A stretch of 64,000 nt of DNA. Origin: Cyclobacteriaceae bacterium (GTDB taxonomy: Bacteria; Bacteroidota; Bacteroidia; Cytophagales; Cyclobacteriaceae). Below the pieces are notes generated by a model that saw only the letters and a list, made by a program, of their open reading frames with translations, was not told the origin of the DNA and did not search any database. The DNA lies in the NCBI GenBank assembly GCA_016786585.1, contig JAEUUI010000012.1, forward strand, positions 1 to 64,000, read 5' to 3'. Every line of letters begins with the position of its first letter. The first letter of the stretch is position 1. A program made the translations under genes and the position numbers. Positions 43,002 through 52,704 of the stretch are shown one piece after another.

Positions 43002-44144
43002 TCAGCGAATCCGGTCCCGCTTTGAAAACCGGAAGTTGTATTTGTACCGGTAGCCACCGGCATACGACAACTTCAGGTGGAAATACATGGTTTTGCTGTT
43101 GTTTGAAAACACCGTTTTGTTCAATGAATTTTTCGCAACCTTAAAAAAGTTGGCGCCCCAATCAGTCAGCAGGGTGATGTCGTACGGTTTGCCTTTACTG
43201 TCGACCGAAAATTTGATCGACATATAGTTTTCACCTAACTGATAATTTTGTTTCCGCTCTGTCTTTAAATCAGAATTGATGATGTAATTCATTTTCTGGC
43301 GCAAATCATAGCTGAAAGCTTGTAGATCATTCGGGTACCGGTTGAAGAAGAACTGCTGTGATTCATTACAGCTTTCGCGCTCAAACGTTTCAATTTTCGT
43401 GAGATAAGACCCAAGAAAAAAAGTATTGAGCCTGGGTAAGGCACCGTGGGTTTTCATCTTTCGTTTCGATACGCGGCTGGTTTTCATAAGCTTACCCTGT
43501 TCGTATCGCTCCATGTAATAGGCCTGCTTGTTGCGATCGGGAATGATCCACTTTCCAACCGGTTTTCCATCAACAATTTTCCCAGCTGCCATTACTCCGT
43601 TGGCATTGGTGTTGATCATGGGCAGGTCTTCAAATTCAGGCATTCCGCGAACGAGGCCGTAGAATTCTCCCTTACCGTTATCAACCTGAACGGTTCCGGT
43701 CGGATCGATAAATCGTACCATCAGGATGGTTGAATCGGTTGCACTCAGAATTCGTTCGAGCAGTCCGTTAGGGTAGTAGTACTCCCAGTTGCCTATCGGC
43801 CGGTTATTTTCATAATAGCCCCGGCAGAAGATAACACCATGCGGATAAAACACTTCAAAATATCCGTGTTTGCGTCCGTTTTGATATACGCCTTTGCCGA
43901 GCAGTTTATTATCAACTCCGCGGTCTTCAAAGTATCCGTTAAAGTCTCCGTTATCGGTTACACGCACCCGCCTCACATAATCGTAGCAGTCTTTTTCGGT
44001 AAACATGTGGTCCTTATTAAAATATAAGGCTACGCTGTCGCCCTGAATAAGCTCGTAGTAGACAATTGAGCTTTGAGCTTCTGTTGTTCTTGTTCCGATA
44101 ACAACCACAATTCCAACCCAGAAAAAAAACAGCAGAGCGCGCAT
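43002..44144 (-). CDS. Secreted MORN-repeat protein with TonB-C-like domain (paralogue 2)
   Basis: 380 residues, same layout as its neighbour at 41874: signal peptide (LFFFWVGIVVVIGTRTTEAQ), MORN-type repeats near 65-155 (NGDFNGYFEDR, HGYFEVFYPHGVIFCRGYYE, GNWEYYYPNGLLER), and a TonB-C-like end (IKFSVDSKGKPYDITLLTD, LKLSYAGGYRYKYNF). Shared segments such as YFNKDHM/YFNNEYM, GDFNG and LSYAGG show a tandem duplication followed by clear divergence. The gene upstream is amn, four bases away. Role unknown. Confidence 0.75.
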   Translation of the reverse strand: MRALLFFFWVGIVVVIGTRTTEAQSSIVYYELIQGDSVALYFNKDHMFTEKDCYDYVRRVRVTDNGDFNGYFEDRGVDNKLLGKGVYQNGRKHGYFEVFYPHGVIFCRGYYENNRPIGNWEYYYPNGLLERILSATDSTILMVRFIDPTGTVQVDNGKGEFYGLVRGMPEFEDLPMINTNANGVMAAGKIVDGKPVGKWIIPDRNKQAYYMERYEQGKLMKTSRVSKRKMKTHGALPRLNTFFLGSYLTKIETFERESCNESQQFFFNRYPNDLQAFSYDLRQKMNYIINSDLKTERKQNYQLGENYMSIKFSVDSKGKPYDITLLTDWGANFFKVAKNSLNKTVFSNNSKTMYFHLKLSYAGGYRYKYNFRFSKRDRIR

Positions 44145-44148
44145 ACTT

Positions 44149-44919
44149 TTAATACCTCAAATGCTTCACCGTTATTCCATTGTTGATCAATTGCCTGAGC
44201 GAGTCAATCCCGATTTTCAAATGCTGCTCGACATAGTTTTTCGTTACCGAAACATCGCTGACATCTGTTTTTACACCTTCCGGAACCATCGGTGAATCGG
44301 ATACGAGTAACAACGCGCCCGCAGGAATTTTGTTAAAGAAAGCTGTGGTAAAAATCGTTGCCGTTTCCATATCGATTGCCTGGGCCCGGATTTTACGGAG
44401 GTATTCTTTAAACTCTTCGTCCCATTCCCAAACACGTCTGTTCGTGGTGTACACGGTGCCGGTCCAATAGTCCTGGTTGTAATCGCGAATGGTTGTTGAA
44501 ATCGCTTTCTGTAGTGCGAATGATGGGAGCGAAGGTACTTCGGCCGGGAAATAGTCAGACGATGTCCCTTCTCCGCGGATTGCTGCGATCGGCAGAATGA
44601 GATCGCCGACACTGTTCTTCTTTTTTAGTCCACCGCATTTACCAAGGAACAAAACACCTTTCGGCTGAATGGCACTCAGGCAATCCATTACGGTTGCTGC
44701 ATTCGGACTGCCCATTCCAAAATTGATGATCGTAATACCTTCCGCAGTAGCACTGCGCATCGGTTTATCTAACCCAATTACCGGTACGTTGTGCCAGTCG
44801 GCAAACATGTGCACGTAATTGTCAAAGTTTGTAAGCAGGATGTATTCGCCAAACTTATTCAGAGGCTGGCCTGTGTAGCGGGGGAGCCAGTTCTCTACGA
44901 TTTCCTTTTTTGTCTTCAT
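44149..44919 (-). CDS. amn: AMP nucleosidase
   Basis: 256 residues, the shorter Bacteroidota form lacking the N-terminal regulatory domain of the E. coli enzyme. It hydrolyses AMP to adenine and ribose 5-phosphate. Phosphorylase-fold hallmarks: IINFGMGSPNAATVMDCL, LGKCGGLKKKNSVGDLILP, and QAIDMETATIFTTAF with catalytic-type Glu, then LLVSDSPM. It is divergent from the HsdR_N gene (18 bases between starts) and directly precedes the MORN paralogue pair on its strand. Confidence 0.88.
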   Translation of the reverse strand: MKTKKEIVENWLPRYTGQPLNKFGEYILLTNFDNYVHMFADWHNVPVIGLDKPMRSATAEGITIINFGMGSPNAATVMDCLSAIQPKGVLFLGKCGGLKKKNSVGDLILPIAAIRGEGTSSDYFPAEVPSLPSFALQKAISTTIRDYNQDYWTGTVYTTNRRVWEWDEEFKEYLRKIRAQAIDMETATIFTTAFFNKIPAGALLLVSDSPMVPEGVKTDVSDVSVTKNYVEQHLKIGIDSLRQLINNGITVKHLRY

Positions 44920-44937
44920 GTTTAGTTACTTTACAGA

Positions 44938-45381
44938 ATGGTTAAGCTGGATTTGCCGGGGTTCGACTATCAGGTCAGTAAAGCTGAAGGCAAAATATGG
45001 ATTTTTGATATTATTCGGAAGAAGCGGGTGGTGCTCACGCCCGAGGAATGGGTTCGCCAGCACATCGTTCATTTCTTTATAAATCAGCTCAATTACCCTA
45101 AATCGCTGATTAAAATTGAAAGCGGCTTGAGTTATAATCAGCTTCAGAAACGGTCGGACGTGGTTGTATATGATCGCACGGGCAGTCCGTGGTTATTGAT
45201 GGAATGCAAGTCGCCCGGGCTCCAGTTGAATCAAAACGTGGTTATGCAGGCGGCAGTTTATAATCAGAATGTCCGGGCGAAATACATTGCGGTGTCAAAT
45301 GGTATGAAGCACGCTTGCTACGAAGTGAAAGACGATGTAACGGAAACGGAACTGCTCAAAAACTTTCCGGAGTATAAATGA
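44938..45381 (+). CDS. Stand-alone HsdR_N-type PD-(D/E)xK protein
   Basis: 147 residues, alone and not fused to a helicase. The nuclease-fold core is visible: Asp74 in KRSDVVVYD, then Glu89-Cys-Lys91 in LMECKSPG, separated as in PD-(D/E)xK enzymes, and a QAAVYNQNVRAKYIAVSNG strand-helix after. In type I restriction enzymes the same domain is the N-terminal nuclease of HsdR; here no HsdR motor, HsdM or HsdS gene is nearby. A conserved Bacteroidota protein of unknown role. A hairpin follows its stop. Confidence 0.82.
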   Translation: MVKLDLPGFDYQVSKAEGKIWIFDIIRKKRVVLTPEEWVRQHIVHFFINQLNYPKSLIKIESGLSYNQLQKRSDVVVYDRTGSPWLLMECKSPGLQLNQNVVMQAAVYNQNVRAKYIAVSNGMKHACYEVKDDVTETELLKNFPEYK

Positions 45382-45382
45382 C

Positions 45383-45420
45383 GAAGCCGAAGTCTCCTGA
45401 ATTGGGGATTCTTCGGCTTC
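45383..45420. terminator. Long-stem hairpin between convergent genes
   Basis: GAAGCCGAAG (45383-45392) and CTTCGGCTTC (45411-45420) form a perfect 10-bp stem with an 18-base loop, two bases after the HsdR_N stop and 29 bases before the ald stop on the other strand. There is no clear T-run on either side, so it may be an attenuating or mRNA-protecting hairpin rather than a strong terminator. Confidence 0.45.
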
Positions 45421-45448
45421 GCCTCATAGTGAGGGTTACATTAAATGC

Positions 45449-46564
45449 TTATTGCAAAAACTTGCTCACATCACTTAATGGCAGGTTGAATGTATCGGCA
45501 ACGCCTTTGTACACAACCTCACCTTTAATCACATTCAAACCTTTTCTCAAGTCAGCGCTTTCCTGACATGCTTTCTTCCAGCCGAGGTTCGCAAGCCGAA
45601 TCGCGTACGGCAACGTAGCGTTGGTTAACGCAAGGGTAGAAGTATACGGAACTGCACCTGGCATATTCGCTACACAATAGTGAACAACGTCATCAATAAT
45701 GAAAGTCGGATTTTCGTGCGTGGTGGGCTTACAGGTTTCAATACATCCGCCCTGGTCGACAGCCACGTCAACAAGCACCGTTCCGGGACGCATGGTCTTG
45801 AGCATATCGCGCGTTACCAGCATCGGAGCCTTTGCTCCCGGAATCAATACCGCACCAATAATCAAATCGTGATCTCTTACCATTTCGCGGATGCTGTACT
45901 CATTCGATACCATGGTATGAACGTTCTTCGGCATCACATCATCAAGGTAGCGCAAGCGATTCAGGTTCACGTCCATGATGGTAACATCGGCACCCATACC
46001 CGCTGCAATCTTGGCTGCGTTCGCACCTACAATACCGCCTCCGAGCACCAATACTTTTGCAGGCTTTACTCCCGGTACACCACCCAGCAATATTCCGCGA
46101 CCTTTCAAGGGTTTTTCAAGATACTTGGCACCTTCCTGTATGGCCATACGTCCTGCAACTTCCGACATAGGAATCAGCAACGGCAAACTTCTGTCTTCGC
46201 GCTCAACAGTTTCATACGCCAGGCAAACTGCGCCTGAAGCAATCATTGCTTTTGTGAGCGGCTCGTACGATGCAAAGTGAAAATAGGTAAATACAAGCTG
46301 GTCTTTTTTAATGAGCTTGTATTCCTGTTCGATCGGTTCTTTTACTTTGATGATCATTTCTGCAAGGCTGAATACTTCCTCGGCAGTTGCGGTGATCTTA
46401 GCGCCCGCTTTTACGTATTCTTCATCGCTGAAGCCACTGTCGGCACCCGCGTTTTTCTGAACGTTAACGGAGTGGCCGCGCTTGACAAGCTCCTGCGCTC
46501 CGGCAGGGGTCAGCGCTACGCGATTTTCATTGTTTTTTATCTCTTTAGGGACGCCAATAATCAT
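45449..46564 (-). CDS. ald: Alanine dehydrogenase
   Basis: 371 residues. NAD-dependent conversion of L-alanine to pyruvate and ammonia. N-terminal MIIGVPKEIKNNENRVALTP, catalytic Lys region FTYFHFAS, the Rossmann loop LGGGIVGANAAKIAAGMGAD with MDVNLNRLR, and DVAVDQGGC, TTHENPTF and PYTSTLALTNATLPY near the C-terminus are all family hallmarks. It is a lone gene, with a strong Bacteroidota promoter at 46589-46618. Confidence 0.96.
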   Translation of the reverse strand: MIIGVPKEIKNNENRVALTPAGAQELVKRGHSVNVQKNAGADSGFSDEEYVKAGAKITATAEEVFSLAEMIIKVKEPIEQEYKLIKKDQLVFTYFHFASYEPLTKAMIASGAVCLAYETVEREDRSLPLLIPMSEVAGRMAIQEGAKYLEKPLKGRGILLGGVPGVKPAKVLVLGGGIVGANAAKIAAGMGADVTIMDVNLNRLRYLDDVMPKNVHTMVSNEYSIREMVRDHDLIIGAVLIPGAKAPMLVTRDMLKTMRPGTVLVDVAVDQGGCIETCKPTTHENPTFIIDDVVHYCVANMPGAVPYTSTLALTNATLPYAIRLANLGWKKACQESADLRKGLNVIKGEVVYKGVADTFNLPLSDVSKFLQ

Positions 46565-46588
46565 AGAACAATCGTTTTAAACAGGCTG

Positions 46589-46618
46589 CAAAGATAATTG
46601 GCTATTGTGAATAGTCAA
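46589..46618 (-). promoter_or_regulatory. Promoter of ald
   Basis: On the reverse strand TTG (46618-46616) is followed after 19 bases by TATCTTTG (46596-46589), a perfect -7 consensus for the Bacteroidota primary sigma factor. The box ends 24 bases upstream of the ald start codon. This is the best promoter in the window. Confidence 0.75.
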
Positions 46619-46665
46619 CCGGAAATGCACGCGGGTCATGTGCTATTATATTAGAGGTATTTGGC

Positions 46666-46673
46666 TATTTTTG
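46666..46673 (+). promoter_or_regulatory. -7 box upstream of the fused E1 gene
   Basis: TATTTTTG matches TAnnTTTG and ends 38 bases before the GTG start at 46712. No clear -33 TTG at the expected spacing, so moderate support only. Confidence 0.4.
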
Positions 46674-46711
46674 GGGCTGTGGGATTTCAGTTTCACGTAA
46701 TCTAACAGGCT

Positions 46712-49123
46712 GTGAGCACGACAAAGGAAACGAAAGTAAAATTTTCGCAAACAAAGGTGAAGGAAATCCTTGCAGACTACCGGCTTGCCTGGGAAAGTCG
46801 TGAAGCGAGTTTGCTTGGGCGGAAGGAAGTGTTCATGGGTAAGGCCAAATTCGGAATCTTCGGTGACGGAAAAGAAGTAGCCCAGATTGCGATGGCCAAA
46901 GTATTCAAGAACGGTGATTTCCGTTCGGGATATTACCGTGATCAAACGTTCATGTTTGCCATCGGCCAGCTTACAGTTCAGCAGTTCTTCGCACAGTTAT
47001 ACGCGCATACCGACATGGAAGCGGAACCAGCGTCAGCCGGAAGGCTGATGACCGGGCACTACGCTACCCGCATGGTTAACGAAGCCGGTGAACTTCACGA
47101 CCTTACCAAAACAAAAAACAGCAGTGCGGATATTTCGCCAACGGCAGCACAAATGCCGCGACTGGTGGGGCTCGCCTATGCATCGAAATTGTTTCGGCAG
47201 AATCCCGATTTACAGCAATTCAAAAATCTTTCCGTTAACGGAAATGAAATAGCCTTTGGTACGATTGGAAATGCTTCAACGTCCGAAGGGATGTTTTTTG
47301 AAGCAATCAATGCAGCGGGTGTATTACAAGTGCCGATGCTTGTATCCGTTTGGGATGATGCATACGGAATTTCCGTTCCCGCAGAATATCACACAACCAA
47401 GAGCAACATTTCAAAAGTGCTCGAAGGTTTTCGCAGAACTACAACCGAGAAGGGTTACGAGATATTCAACGCAAAAGGCTGGGATTATCCGGGCCTGGTT
47501 GCCACCTATCAAAAGGCAGAAAAAGTTTGTCGCGAAGAACATGTGCCGGTGTTGCTCCACGTTGATGAAGTTACCCAGCCGCAAGGACACTCCACCTCAG
47601 GATCGCATGAGCGCTATAAATCAAAAGAGCGTTTGCAGTGGGAAGCGGAACACGATTGTCTGCTGAAGATGCGTGAATGGATTATCAACGAAGTATTGGT
47701 GCTGCCGGAAGATGTGGACGAGATCGAAAAAGAAGCCCGCCAGGCCGCTCGCGATGCGAAGGACCGGGCATGGAAAGCGTTTAATGCCGATATTCAGAAA
47801 GATTTGAAATCGCTTACTGCTATCCTGGAAAGTGCGATCGAACAAAGCCGGCATAGCGATGAGCTGACCACAATTAAAGAAACACTTCGCACGACCGTGA
47901 ATGCAATCCGGATGGATTGTGTGCGGGCAGCGAAAAGAAGCGTTCGTTTGTTGCGCGACGAAGAAATACCTGCACGGCAGGAACTGATCGACTGGATCCG
48001 TGACGTTGAAAATAAAAATCATGACCGATACAGTTCTAACCTGTACAGTGAGTCGGATCAATCGGCATTAAAAGTAGAGGAGGTGGCTCCGCAGTATTCG
48101 GACGCCTCGATCCAGGTGGATGGACGTGAACTTTTACAGGCCTGCTTTACCGCTGCGCTAACACGCGATCCGCGAGTTTTTGCATTTGGTGAAGATGTTG
48201 GCAAGATCGGTGACGTCAATCAGGGCTTTGCCGGACTTCAAGCTAAGTTTGGTGAGTTGCGCGTAACCGATACCGGAATTCGCGAATGTACCATTCTTGG
48301 TCAGGGTATCGGCACTGCGTTGCGTGGCTTGCGCCCGATTGCTGAGATACAATATTTGGATTACCTGTTATACGCGTTGCAGATCATGAGCGATGATCTG
48401 GCATGTTTGCAATACCGTACGAAAGGCGGGCAAAAAGCTCCGGTTATTATTCGAACACGGGGTCATCGGCTGGAAGGTGTATGGCATGCCGGTTCTCCGA
48501 TTGGTATGATGCTGCACAGCTTGCGCGGAATTTATATTCTCGTTCCCAGAAATATGACACAGGCCGCGGGCTTTTACAATACCATGTTGAAGTCTGACGA
48601 CACCGCAATTATTGTCGAGTGTTTAAATGGCTATCGCCTGAAAGAGCAGCTTCCGGATAACGTTGGTGAATTTACCGTCCCGTTGGGTAAGCCTGAGATT
48701 TTGAAAGAAGGCGATGATGTAACCATCGTTACGTATGGATCGATGTGCCGGATTGTGATGCAGGCTGCTGCTGACCTTGAGGAATTCGGAATTTCATGCG
48801 AGGTGATTGACGTGCAAACGTTGTTGCCGTTCGATCTCCATCATGTAATTGCCGACTCGGTAAAGAAAACGAATCGTGTCGTGTTTACGGATGAGGATGT
48901 TCCGGGTGGTGCCACGGCATTCATGATGCAGAAAGTTCTGGAAGAGCAACAGGCATTTCAATACCTGGATTCTGCTCCGCTTACCATTCCCGCAAAGGAA
49001 CATCGTCCTGCGTATGCATCAGATGGCGATTATTTCACCAAGCCCAACGCAGAAGAGATTTTCGACAAGATTTACACCCTCATGCGTGAAGTAAATCCGA
49101 ATAAATTTCCACCGATCTATTAA
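46712..49123 (+). CDS. 2-oxoacid dehydrogenase E1, fused alpha and beta subunits
   Basis: 803 residues from GTG at 46712 (VSTTKETKVKFSQ). The alpha part (about 1-400) has TAAQMPRLVG and GNASTSEGMFFEAINAAGVL (thiamine-pyrophosphate binding), VSVWDDAYGISVPAEY; a linker (about 330-470) precedes the beta part (475-803) with FAFGEDVGKIGDVNQGF, GIRECTILGQGIG, RTRGHRLEGVWHAGSP and TDEDVPGGA. This fusion is widespread in Bacteroidota and decarboxylates a 2-oxoacid, most likely a branched-chain one, passing the acyl group to a lipoyl E2. No E2 or E3 gene lies nearby. cysC begins 15 bases after its stop. Confidence 0.9.
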   Translation: MSTTKETKVKFSQTKVKEILADYRLAWESREASLLGRKEVFMGKAKFGIFGDGKEVAQIAMAKVFKNGDFRSGYYRDQTFMFAIGQLTVQQFFAQLYAHTDMEAEPASAGRLMTGHYATRMVNEAGELHDLTKTKNSSADISPTAAQMPRLVGLAYASKLFRQNPDLQQFKNLSVNGNEIAFGTIGNASTSEGMFFEAINAAGVLQVPMLVSVWDDAYGISVPAEYHTTKSNISKVLEGFRRTTTEKGYEIFNAKGWDYPGLVATYQKAEKVCREEHVPVLLHVDEVTQPQGHSTSGSHERYKSKERLQWEAEHDCLLKMREWIINEVLVLPEDVDEIEKEARQAARDAKDRAWKAFNADIQKDLKSLTAILESAIEQSRHSDELTTIKETLRTTVNAIRMDCVRAAKRSVRLLRDEEIPARQELIDWIRDVENKNHDRYSSNLYSESDQSALKVEEVAPQYSDASIQVDGRELLQACFTAALTRDPRVFAFGEDVGKIGDVNQGFAGLQAKFGELRVTDTGIRECTILGQGIGTALRGLRPIAEIQYLDYLLYALQIMSDDLACLQYRTKGGQKAPVIIRTRGHRLEGVWHAGSPIGMMLHSLRGIYILVPRNMTQAAGFYNTMLKSDDTAIIVECLNGYRLKEQLPDNVGEFTVPLGKPEILKEGDDVTIVTYGSMCRIVMQAAADLEEFGISCEVIDVQTLLPFDLHHVIADSVKKTNRVVFTDEDVPGGATAFMMQKVLEEQQAFQYLDSAPLTIPAKEHRPAYASDGDYFTKPNAEEIFDKIYTLMREVNPNKFPPIY

Positions 49124-49137
49124 TCTGATCCTGCGCT

Positions 49138-49737
49138 TTGAGTAACATTTTTCCGATACAAACAAAAGTCAGCCGGGAGCAGCGTGCGCAGTTACTAAAT
49201 CAGAAACCTTTGCTTATTTGGTTCACCGGACTTTCAGGTTCTGGTAAATCAACATTGGCGGTTCAGCTGGAAGCTGTGTTGCATGCGAAAGGATACAAAA
49301 CATACCTGCTTGATGGTGACAATATCCGTGCAGGCATCAACAAGGACCTTTCATTTACCGATGCAGACCGCATCGAAAACATCCGCAGGATTGGCGAAGT
49401 GGCCAACCTGATGCTTGACGCAGGCGTGATTGTGCTTTCTGCTTTTATTTCGCCCTTTCAGGCTGACCGTGAGCAGGTTAAGACCATTGTTGGTTCTGGA
49501 AAATATTTCGAAGTGTTTGTTGACACTCCGTTGGAGATTTGTGAGCAACGCGATGTGAAGGGCTTGTATAAGAAGGCCCGTGCAGGCGAGATAAAAAATT
49601 TCACCGGAATCGATTCCGCTTATGAAATTCCGGTTCAACCCGATATTATCATCCAAACGCACATTCTAAATGTGAATGATTCATTAGATTTGTTGTTCAG
49701 CGCAGTGGAAAAGAAGATTGCGTTGCATACAGCATGA
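49138..49737 (+). CDS. cysC: Adenylylsulfate kinase
   Basis: 199 residues from TTG at 49138 (encoding [10 protein letters not shown]). It phosphorylates adenylylsulfate (APS) at the 3' position to give PAPS. P-loop [13 protein letters not shown] (29-41), [31 protein letters not shown], and [21 protein letters not shown] are all visible. The enzyme is free-standing, not fused to CysN. It overlaps cysD by four bases, so cysC-cysD-cysN-cysQ act as one unit for activated sulfate. Confidence 0.95.
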   Translation: MSNIFPIQTKVSREQRAQLLNQKPLLIWFTGLSGSGKSTLAVQLEAVLHAKGYKTYLLDGDNIRAGINKDLSFTDADRIENIRRIGEVANLMLDAGVIVLSAFISPFQADREQVKTIVGSGKYFEVFVDTPLEICEQRDVKGLYKKARAGEIKNFTGIDSAYEIPVQPDIIIQTHILNVNDSLDLLFSAVEKKIALHTA

Positions 49738-50639
49738 GTCAGTATTACCTCAGTCATTTAAAAGAGCTTGAATCGGAGGCGATCTTTGTGATCCGCGAAG
49801 TGGTGGCGCAGTTCGAAAAACCTGCACTGCTTTTTTCAGGCGGCAAAGATTCGATCGTTTTGGCGTATTTGTCGCGAAAGGCTTTTTATCCTGCACGCAT
49901 TCCGTTTCCGCTGGTGCATATCGACACCGGTCATAATTTCCCGGAGACCATGGAGTACCGCGACTGGCTCGTGAATGAGTTAGGGGTGAAGCTGATTGTT
50001 GGGTCCGTTCAGGAAAGCATTGATAAAGGAAGAGCGAAGGAGGAAACAGGTTTTAATGCAAGCCGCAATGCACTTCAGACGGTGACGCTGTTAGATACAA
50101 TCGAGCAATATAAGTTCGATGCAGCGATGGGCGGAGCAAGAAGAGATGAAGAGAAAGCTCGGGCGAAGGAAAGATTTTTTTCACATCGCGATGAGTTCGG
50201 TCAGTGGGACCCGAAAAATCAACGTCCGGAGCTTTGGAACCTGTTTAATGGCCGCAAGCATCAGGGTGAGCATTTCCGGGTGTTCCCGATTTCAAACTGG
50301 ACGGAAATGGACGTATGGCAATACATTCAGGCTGAAAAAATTCCAATCCCTAAGTTATACTATTCACACCAGCGGGAAGTAATTGAACGCGATGGCGCGA
50401 TATTGTCGACATCACCGTGGCTGAAACTCAAGCCGAATGAAATTCCATCCATGCGTACCGTGAGATTCAGAACGTGTGGTGATATGCCGATCACCGGTGC
50501 GGTGGAATCAACCGCAGATACAATCGAAAAGATTATTGAAGAAGTTGCGTCATCCCGCAAAACCGAACGCGGAACACGGGCGGATGACAAACGTTCCGAA
50601 ACAGCTATGGAGGACCGGAAGAAGTCGGGATATTTTTGA
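49734..50639 (+). CDS. cysD: Sulfate adenylyltransferase, small subunit
   Basis: 301 residues. PP-loop pyrophosphatase subunit that adenylylates sulfate with Cys[14 protein letters not shown] (PP-loop, 31-43), [17 protein letters not shown], and later [20 protein letters not shown] and [17 protein letters not shown] are the family hallmarks. The start overlaps cysC by four bases and cysN begins 25 bases past its stop. Confidence 0.96.
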   Translation: MSQYYLSHLKELESEAIFVIREVVAQFEKPALLFSGGKDSIVLAYLSRKAFYPARIPFPLVHIDTGHNFPETMEYRDWLVNELGVKLIVGSVQESIDKGRAKEETGFNASRNALQTVTLLDTIEQYKFDAAMGGARRDEEKARAKERFFSHRDEFGQWDPKNQRPELWNLFNGRKHQGEHFRVFPISNWTEMDVWQYIQAEKIPIPKLYYSHQREVIERDGAILSTSPWLKLKPNEIPSMRTVRFRTCGDMPITGAVESTADTIEKIIEEVASSRKTERGTRADDKRSETAMEDRKKSGYF

Positions 50640-50663
50640 CAGTAAACTTTAAACGTAAGAATT

Positions 50664-51908
50664 TTGAATCAATTACTGAGATTTACTACTGCCGGAAGTG
50701 TTGATGACGGTAAGAGTACCCTGATCGGACGCTTGCTGTACGACAGCAAATCGATTTTTGAAGATCAGCTTGAAGCGGTTGAAGCATCAAGTGCGAAGAA
50801 AGGTTTCGATTACGTTGACCTTTCGTTGTTAACCGATGGTTTGAAATCTGAGCGCGAGCAGGGCATTACTATCGATGTTGCGTATCGCTACTTCGCTACA
50901 CCCAAGCGAAAGTTCATCATTGCTGATACTCCGGGACACATTCAATATACACGGAACATGGTGACGGGCGCATCGACAGCGAACCTTGCATTGATATTAA
51001 TTGACGCGCGAAAAGGGTTAGTTGAGCAGACGTATCGCCATTCTTTTATCGCGTCATTGCTTAAGATTCCACATGTTATTGTTTGCGTGAATAAAATGGA
51101 TCTCGTGGATTACCAGGAGGAGGTATTTGAGAAGATTGTTAACGACTATAAAGCGTTCTCTTCAAAGCTTGAGATACATGATATTCAGTTTGTTCCGATC
51201 AGTGCGCTTGCCGGTGATAACGTTGTAAACCGGTCGGAAAATATGGATTGGTATCAGGGGGCGACCTTGCTGCACATGCTGGAGACTGTTCACATTGAAA
51301 GTGATTACAATCATATCGATAGCCGGTTTCCGGTTCAGTATGTCGTGCGGCCACAAACCCAGTCGCATCAGGATTTCCGCGGGTATGCAGGAAGAATCGC
51401 TGGCGGAATTTTCCGTGCGGGAGATGAGATACTCGTTCTTCCTTCCGGGTTCACGTCAAAGATTAAATCGATCCACGTGGGTGCAGAAGAAGTTGATCAG
51501 GCATTTGCCCCTATGTCGGTAACCATGACGCTGGAGGATGAGATTGATATTAGTCGGGGTGATATCATTGCGAAGCCAAACAATCATCCACAATCCGAAC
51601 AGGACGTGGACGTGATGCTTTGCTGGATGAATCAACGGGCAGTGAATCTGAATACAAAACTCTTTGTTCGGCATACAACCAAAGAAGTAAAGGGTGTATT
51701 GAAAGAAATTCAGTATAAGCTGGATATCAACAGTTTGCAACGGTTGGAGAATGTTGAACAGCTTGCGATGAATGATATTGCGCGCGTAAAAATCAGAACT
51801 GCGCAACCGCTTTCGTTCGATAGTTATCGTAAGAATCGCATTACCGGCAGTATTATTTTGGTAGACGAAGGCACCAACGAAACTGTTGCTGCAGGAATGA
51901 TTGTGTAG
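50664..51908 (+). CDS. cysN: Sulfate adenylyltransferase, GTPase subunit
   Basis: 414 residues from TTG at 50664 (MNQLLRFTTAGSVDDGKS). A GTPase of the EF-Tu type that drives APS formation by CysD. G1 GSVDDGKSTLIG, switch region REQGITIDVAYRY, G3 ADTPGHIQYTR, G4 VNKMDLVD and G5-like PISALAGDN are present, then two beta-barrel domains. It is the shorter form with no CysC fused at the C-terminus, in keeping with the separate cysC gene upstream. cysQ starts two bases after the stop. Confidence 0.96.
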   Translation: MNQLLRFTTAGSVDDGKSTLIGRLLYDSKSIFEDQLEAVEASSAKKGFDYVDLSLLTDGLKSEREQGITIDVAYRYFATPKRKFIIADTPGHIQYTRNMVTGASTANLALILIDARKGLVEQTYRHSFIASLLKIPHVIVCVNKMDLVDYQEEVFEKIVNDYKAFSSKLEIHDIQFVPISALAGDNVVNRSENMDWYQGATLLHMLETVHIESDYNHIDSRFPVQYVVRPQTQSHQDFRGYAGRIAGGIFRAGDEILVLPSGFTSKIKSIHVGAEEVDQAFAPMSVTMTLEDEIDISRGDIIAKPNNHPQSEQDVDVMLCWMNQRAVNLNTKLFVRHTTKEVKGVLKEIQYKLDINSLQRLENVEQLAMNDIARVKIRTAQPLSFDSYRKNRITGSIILVDEGTNETVAAGMIV

Positions 51909-51910
51909 CC

Positions 51911-52681
51911 ATGGATGAAACTAGATTGCAGAAACTGCTAACGATTGCCATTCGGGCTGCAGAGCTCGCTTCCAATAAAATTCTTGAAGTTTATAATTCT
52001 GCTGATTTTCAGGTTAACCTGAAAGACGATAATTCCCCTTTAACATTGGCTGATAAAAAATCACATGTTGCCATTGAGGAATTATTAAAAGAAACCGGAA
52101 TTCCGATTCTAAGTGAAGAAGGCAAAAGTATTCCGTATGCCGTTAGAAAGGATTGGAAATATTTCTGGTTGATTGATCCGCTTGATGGTACAAAAGAATT
52201 CATCAAGCGCAACGGAGAGTTTACGGTGAACATTGCATTAATTGAAGATCAAACACCTATTCTCGGTGTGGTAGCAGTTCCGGTTACGTGCGAAGTTTAT
52301 TATTCATCCCGCGGAAGCGGTGCATTCATTAAACGTCCGGATTTTGTATCACCCATTTCCAGGCGAACACCTGCCGATTTGTCGAATAAAGGTTTGCGTA
52401 TCGTTGCATCCCGTTCACACATGAATGAAGAAACCGAAACATTCATCGGCTCGCTGGATTCACCGGAACTCATATCGGCCGGCAGCAGTCTGAAGTTTAT
52501 GCTGCTGGCGATGGGTAATGCTGATGTTTACCCGCGGTTTGCGCCTACCATGGAATGGGATACTGCGGCCGCTCACGCGGTGGTACGTGAGGTGGGGTTG
52601 AATGTATTTCAGCAAAACACCATGAATCAAATGGTCTACAATAAACCGGATTTGCTGAATCCCTATTTTATTTGCTATTGA
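51911..52681 (+). CDS. cysQ: 3'(2'),5'-bisphosphate nucleotidase
   Basis: 256 residues. It removes the 3' phosphate of PAP, the by-product when PAPS donates its sulfate, and so relieves inhibition of sulfotransferases. Inositol-monophosphatase-fold metal site: [29 protein letters not shown] and the late [11 protein letters not shown]. The gene sits two bases after cysN and just before the UDP-xylose synthase gene, completing the activated-sulfate cycle in the operon. Its 3' end overlaps an upstream-extended start of the next frame, but that start is not used here. Confidence 0.93.
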   Translation: MDETRLQKLLTIAIRAAELASNKILEVYNSADFQVNLKDDNSPLTLADKKSHVAIEELLKETGIPILSEEGKSIPYAVRKDWKYFWLIDPLDGTKEFIKRNGEFTVNIALIEDQTPILGVVAVPVTCEVYYSSRGSGAFIKRPDFVSPISRRTPADLSNKGLRIVASRSHMNEETETFIGSLDSPELISAGSSLKFMLLAMGNADVYPRFAPTMEWDTAAAHAVVREVGLNVFQQNTMNQMVYNKPDLLNPYFICY

Positions 52682-52704
52682 GTTATTCGCTAACTTACAG
52701 CGGA

